Shown here: positions 62,001 through 64,000 of the stretch, piece after piece
Layout of the letters: the number at the start of each line of letters is the position of its first letter
Numbering within the stretch: position 1 is the stretch's first letter
NCBI RefSeq assembly: GCF_017315945.1
Contig: NZ_JAFLWI010000002.1
Coordinates: 62,001 to 126,000, forward strand
Length of the DNA stretch: 64,000 nucleotides
Direction: 5' to 3'
From: Candidatus Enterococcus courvalinii
Lineage (GTDB): Bacteria > Bacillota > Bacilli > Lactobacillales > Enterococcaceae
Made by a program: the position numbers and the translations under genes
The notes under the pieces: generated by a model
Databases searched by the model: none
The model's input: the letters and a program-made list of their open reading frames with translations, nothing else
What the model was told of the DNA's origin: nothing

Positions 62001-64000
62001 AACCCAAAAATCGTCATAAATATGTTGATGATACACAAAAAGAAATCACACCACCACTTGGAGATGATCAAACGGTTTACTATTTGGTGACTGCAGATGG
62101 GTTTGTTCCGTATCACTTGAACGTTCTATCGGCAAACAAAATGACTGTTGATATCTTAACGACGGAAAAAGAACTCGATCAATTAGCGAATGAAATGATT
62201 GATTTCAAAGGCTATACCGCAAATGATTTGAAAATTTCAAAAATTACTACGTATCCAGATTGTTCAGCAGTTGGAGAAGCTACAGGGAAAGTTTTAGTGG
62301 AAGAGACGATTGCAGGTGTTACGCACACAACTGAATATAGTGTGCCATTTACTATCGTGGATCAAAGAAAAGTACAAGCAGATCCTATTCCTCAAGATAT
62401 CCTAATTGGTACTAAAGAATCGGAGCTGCCAGATGTTAGTGACATGTTTGAAAATGTTACTTTAGATGATGGAACAGCAATTAATCCTGATGGTTATACA
62501 GCAAAAATTACCTCAGTTCCCTCGTTTGATAGTTTAGCAGAAACCGATACAATCCAAGTGGAATTAACTCGTAGAAAAAATGGTAGTACTACTATTATTG
62601 AAGTTCCTGTGAATATGAAATGGAATGGAACGATTCAGTTAAAAGGCTTATCGGATAAAACTGCTGGAGCATATACACTGCACCACGTATCTAGTAAATA
62701 TGTGATTCGATCATCTTTTGGAGTTTCAAAAGAATTGAACAAGGATATGCAAGTTCATAGTTCCTATGATAGTACGTATTATACCCTCTCAGTTTTATCA
62801 GGTACTGGTCAGTTAGATAAACTATCTGTTGATTATATGTATGATGTCAAAGGAACAGATAAGGTGTCTGATGTAATCAATAACTTTGGGACAGGTGGGG
62901 AATATGAAGTTCAGCTTGGCGATATTGTCAAAATCTTTCACGAAGAACCCAAAAATCGTCATAAATATGTTGATGATACACAAAAAGAAATCACACCACC
63001 ACTTGGAGATGATCAAACGGTTTACTATTTGGTGACTGCAGATGGGTTCGTTCCGTATCATTTGAACGTTTTGTCATCCAACGATATGACCATAGCAGCT
63101 GCAACTACTGATAAAGAATTAGATGCATTAACAAATGAAATGATTAATTTCAAAGGTTATAACGAAAATAATTTAAAAGTAGCTAAAATTACTGAATATC
63201 CAGATCGCTCAGCAGCCGGAAAAACTTCAGGAAAAGTTTTAGTGGAAGAAACAATTAATGGAGAAACACATAATCTTGAATATGAAGTAGCATTTACTGT
63301 CGTAGATAATCTAAGTGCTACAGGAAAACAAATGGCAGACTTACCGCTTGGGATCACAATTTCGTCGAAACCAAGTGACTATGTTACGGTAGCTACTACT
63401 CCAGAAGATGAGGCTAAGTTAACTTTTGAATGGGTAGATACTCCGATTGAGACAACGGTTATTGGGAAACATCAAGCGACCGTTCGAATCACTAGTCAAA
63501 CGTTTAACCAAACGATTGATGTTCCAATTGATTACACAGTAATCTATGGTAAGACTATTGTTTTAGGTGACACACCAATGGTTGGATTTAGCTTATTTGA
63601 TAATTCAGGAACACCACGTCTTGTCAGTACAGGGTTGGATTTGACTCCAAATGTCAATCTTGCACTAAGACCGCAGACGTCAATCTACAGACAATCTACT
63701 TCAAATAAAATTTTCAACTTTACAACACAAACGGTATATCAAAGACCAAGTGCTTGGGCAAATGGGTGGAATGAATCTTTAGCACTTTCTACAACTGATT
63801 TAACTTATGGGGATGTTCTTGCTATTCAAACTTTTCATCAGGCATATCCGGGGACTTCCTTAAACGGTAGCCAAACCTACGTGGCTAGAAATGAAACCCT
63901 GGTTAAAGAAGCAGAAGGGTTTATGGAAGCAATGTACGAATTAACCCCGGCGGGATACAATCTATTGTCTGTTAATCGCTTAACACCTACACTTCAAGAA
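59093..64000 (+). CDS. Giant secreted repeat protein, open at the right window edge
   Basis: 1636 codons visible without a stop. Signal peptide MKKKFKFIVCLTLALMFSSE with cleavage likely at VWA-QEE. A Ser/Thr/Asn-rich linker runs to about residue 140, then an N-terminal domain (to about 465), three repeats of about 313-315 residues (about 468-1410), and a further domain (IYGKTIVLGDTPMVGFSLFDNSG, LVKEAEGFMEAMYELTPAGYN). No sorting signal is in view, so anchoring is unknown. GAGGATGAGG precedes ATG 59093. I do not recognise the family by name; a cell-surface adhesin or fibre is the likely class. Confidence 0.85.
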   Translation, partial: MKKKFKFIVCLTLALMFSSEIAQTCSAGQQVVWAQEESTSNSELTIQSKESIFDTEVSDKQESIENTSENDSSSQNTVASSTEIQDTYGSGIDNSSTSKNQIDEVSPTQVTEITNNSQASTSTSTQDKEIPTPLAYENDTQAKAAAAAITAYKKKIAEAYSNAQSKTLGNYKGASVSSNLTIAKNAAPSTEAINGSYKWVYTSKITITMFDYSGSVGDNSFSTSVSNTSTNNVLTIDISRDRANHEVAQLNKQIPLSYTIELIETEWAKNPITGNWDETREKKFTNNVGGAYTGTFKYSNVDGDGIPSNFQKEYAVWRQKAATSLVQSSGAAIASAYEKLGSAVGDTTTFTVPLQTEATTSGSTANIFKGRYIADASKFSLVLSNDLASCFSITKTGNTSDTMTFSMKRLKKEDPTGSPSISLSVSHDKSGQTITVSSFKYALPMEAANIKTDKVSTSIGIDNRTITATPIEQDILIGTQEEDLPAASDMITDVRLNDGVTVNPSGYTAEIISVPTFDTLEVTDTIEVKLTRRKTGVSTTIKVPVKMKWNGTIQLKGNGDRSAGAYTLHKVNGKYFIRASYGFAASKSELIHSYYNSTYYSLEVLTGDGRLDNLAVDYTYNVKGTSKVPDVIKAFGTGGEYEVQLGDIVKIFHEEPKNRHKYVDDTQKEITPPLGDDQTVYYLVTADGFVPYRLNALSANEMSITTATSDKELDELIDEMINFNGYTGNGLSVSKITKYPDRSTAGKTTGTVEVKETIDGVTHTFEYEVPFIVDQEWEIQADVIEQEVLLGTKTDELPDVNKMFENVTLNDPDQTPVNPDGYTAEILSVPTFDNMEVTDTIEVKLTRRKTGLSTTLHVPVKMKWNGTIQLKGNGDRSAGAYTLHNVNGKYFIRTSYGFKVNDSYAIHDYYPGTYYSLELLTGDGLLDNLAVDYTYNVKGTSKVPDVINNFGTGGEYEVQLGDIVKIFHEEPKNRHKYVDDTQKEITPPLGDDQTVYYLVTADGFVPYHLNVLSANKMTVDILTTEKELDQLANEMIDFKGYTANDLKISKITTYPDCSAVGEATGKVLVEETIAGVTHTTEYSVPFTIVDQRKVQADPIPQDILIGTKESELPDVSDMFENVTLDDGTAINPDGYTAKITSVPSFDSLAETDTIQVELTRRKNGSTTIIEVPVNMKWNGTIQLKGLSDKTAGAYTLHHVSSKYVIRSSFGVSKELNKDMQVHSSYDSTYYTLSVLSGTGQLDKLSVDYMYDVKGTDKVSDVINNFGTGGEYEVQLGDIVKIFHEEPKNRHKYVDDTQKEITPPLGDDQTVYYLVTADGFVPYHLNVLSSNDMTIAAATTDKELDALTNEMINFKGYNENNLKVAKITEYPDRSAAGKTSGKVLVEETINGETHNLEYEVAFTVVDNLSATGKQMADLPLGITISSKPSDYVTVATTPEDEAKLTFEWVDTPIETTVIGKHQATVRITSQTFNQTIDVPIDYTVIYGKTIVLGDTPMVGFSLFDNSGTPRLVSTGLDLTPNVNLALRPQTSIYRQSTSNKIFNFTTQTVYQRPSAWANGWNESLALSTTDLTYGDVLAIQTFHQAYPGTSLNGSQTYVARNETLVKEAEGFMEAMYELTPAGYNLLSVNRLTPTLQE
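61923..62103 (+). repeat. 181-bp perfect repeat, copy A
   Basis: Identical by eye to 62868-63048, 945 bp downstream. The matching part of the first repeat (about 60978-61158) is similar but has diverged at several bases. Confidence 0.85.
62868..63048 (+). repeat. 181-bp perfect repeat, copy B
   Basis: Second copy of the block at 61923-62103. Identity stops at both ends at single-base differences, as expected of recent gene conversion or duplication. Confidence 0.85.

Larger units (their letters stand above)
60494..63320 (+). repeat. Three tandem protein-coding repeats of about 940 bp
   Basis: Units start at 60494, 61433 and 62378 (939 and 945 bp long; the third ends near 63320). Each begins with an IEQDILIGT-like segment followed by DELPD. 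Each then has GYTAEI.SVP.F, VKMKWNGTIQLKG, GAYTLH, the conserved FGTGGEYEVQLGDIVKIFH block, and ends near a VDQ or VDN. Confidence 0.9.

Noticed and set aside
60494-63320. CRISPR-like repetition
   Set aside because: Units are about 940 bp, in frame and protein-coding; no short repeat-spacer array exists anywhere in the window.
60932-63357. Similar minus-strand ORFs recurring in the giant-protein gene
   Set aside because: They look alike only because they are antisense to the repeated coding units.

Overview
The window reads as low-GC Firmicute DNA, almost certainly Enterococcus. The reasons are the closely packed core genes with strong AGGAGG ribosome binding sites, the order polA-mutM-coaE ... 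nrdR-dnaB-dnaI, a CtsR-type operator at clpB, and protein sequences that read as enterococcal throughout. The species cannot be fixed from sequence alone. From memory, E. faecalis V583 carries a Tn916-like island (efaB5, about EF2240-EF2351) directly next to lepA (EF2352). The layout here, with lepA followed by a Tn916-type transfer region plus surface proteins, looks like a relative of that island.

Region 1 (1-34510) is chromosomal backbone. It holds a phosphoglycerate mutase-like enzyme, HAD hydrolase, DUF1149 protein, a cystine-type symporter behind a structured leader, a VOC protein, trhO, a PPP-family phosphatase, tex-sprT, a YdcF-type protein, murC, a MaoC-like protein with a Bax-inhibitor-like membrane protein, the DNA repair and replication cluster polA-mutM-coaE / nrdR-dnaB-dnaI, trmK with a Nif3-like protein, pepT, a lipid kinase, and clpB. 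After clpB come three minus-strand genes (YjdF-like, nucleoside deoxyribosyltransferase, Eis-like GNAT), then lepA. Most units end in clear intrinsic terminators.

Region 2 (about 34511-53241) is the conjugation region of an integrative element. A regulator made of repeated HTH units and a large thioester/Cna-B/FPQTG surface protein come first. Tn916-type genes follow in Tn916 order: orf23, orf22, orf21 (FtsK-like coupling ATPase), oriT, orf20 (MobT relaxase), orf19-like TcpD, orf18 (ArdA), orf17 (TcpE), orf16 (VirB4-like), orf15, orf14 (cell wall hydrolase), orf13 (TcpC). Between orf21 and oriT sits a module absent from Tn916: a zeta-type kinase with a small partner ORF, a C5 cytosine methyltransferase, and an acidic 96-aa protein. 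The methyltransferase gene contains a second, +1-frame gene (42650-43075) with its own strong Shine-Dalgarno. Its product resembles the small proteins found beside C5 methyltransferases in phages and mobile elements. No integrase, excisionase or tet(M) lies in the window, so the element must continue to the right.

Region 3 (53242-64000) is AT-rich accessory DNA at the place where Tn916 carries tet(M). Two paralogous Mga-like regulators on the minus strand diverge from a cell-surface locus: a small secreted protein, a membrane-anchored protein, and a very large secreted protein that runs off the right edge. The large protein has three repeats of about 315 residues, two of which share a 181-bp stretch of identical DNA. 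A 32-bp dyad and a 21-bp-spaced direct repeat in the divergent intergenic region are candidate operators.

The regulated surface proteins may aid contact or colonisation. The methyltransferase and ArdA would protect the element from restriction on entry, the zeta kinase may stabilise it, and the MobT/Tcp genes move it.
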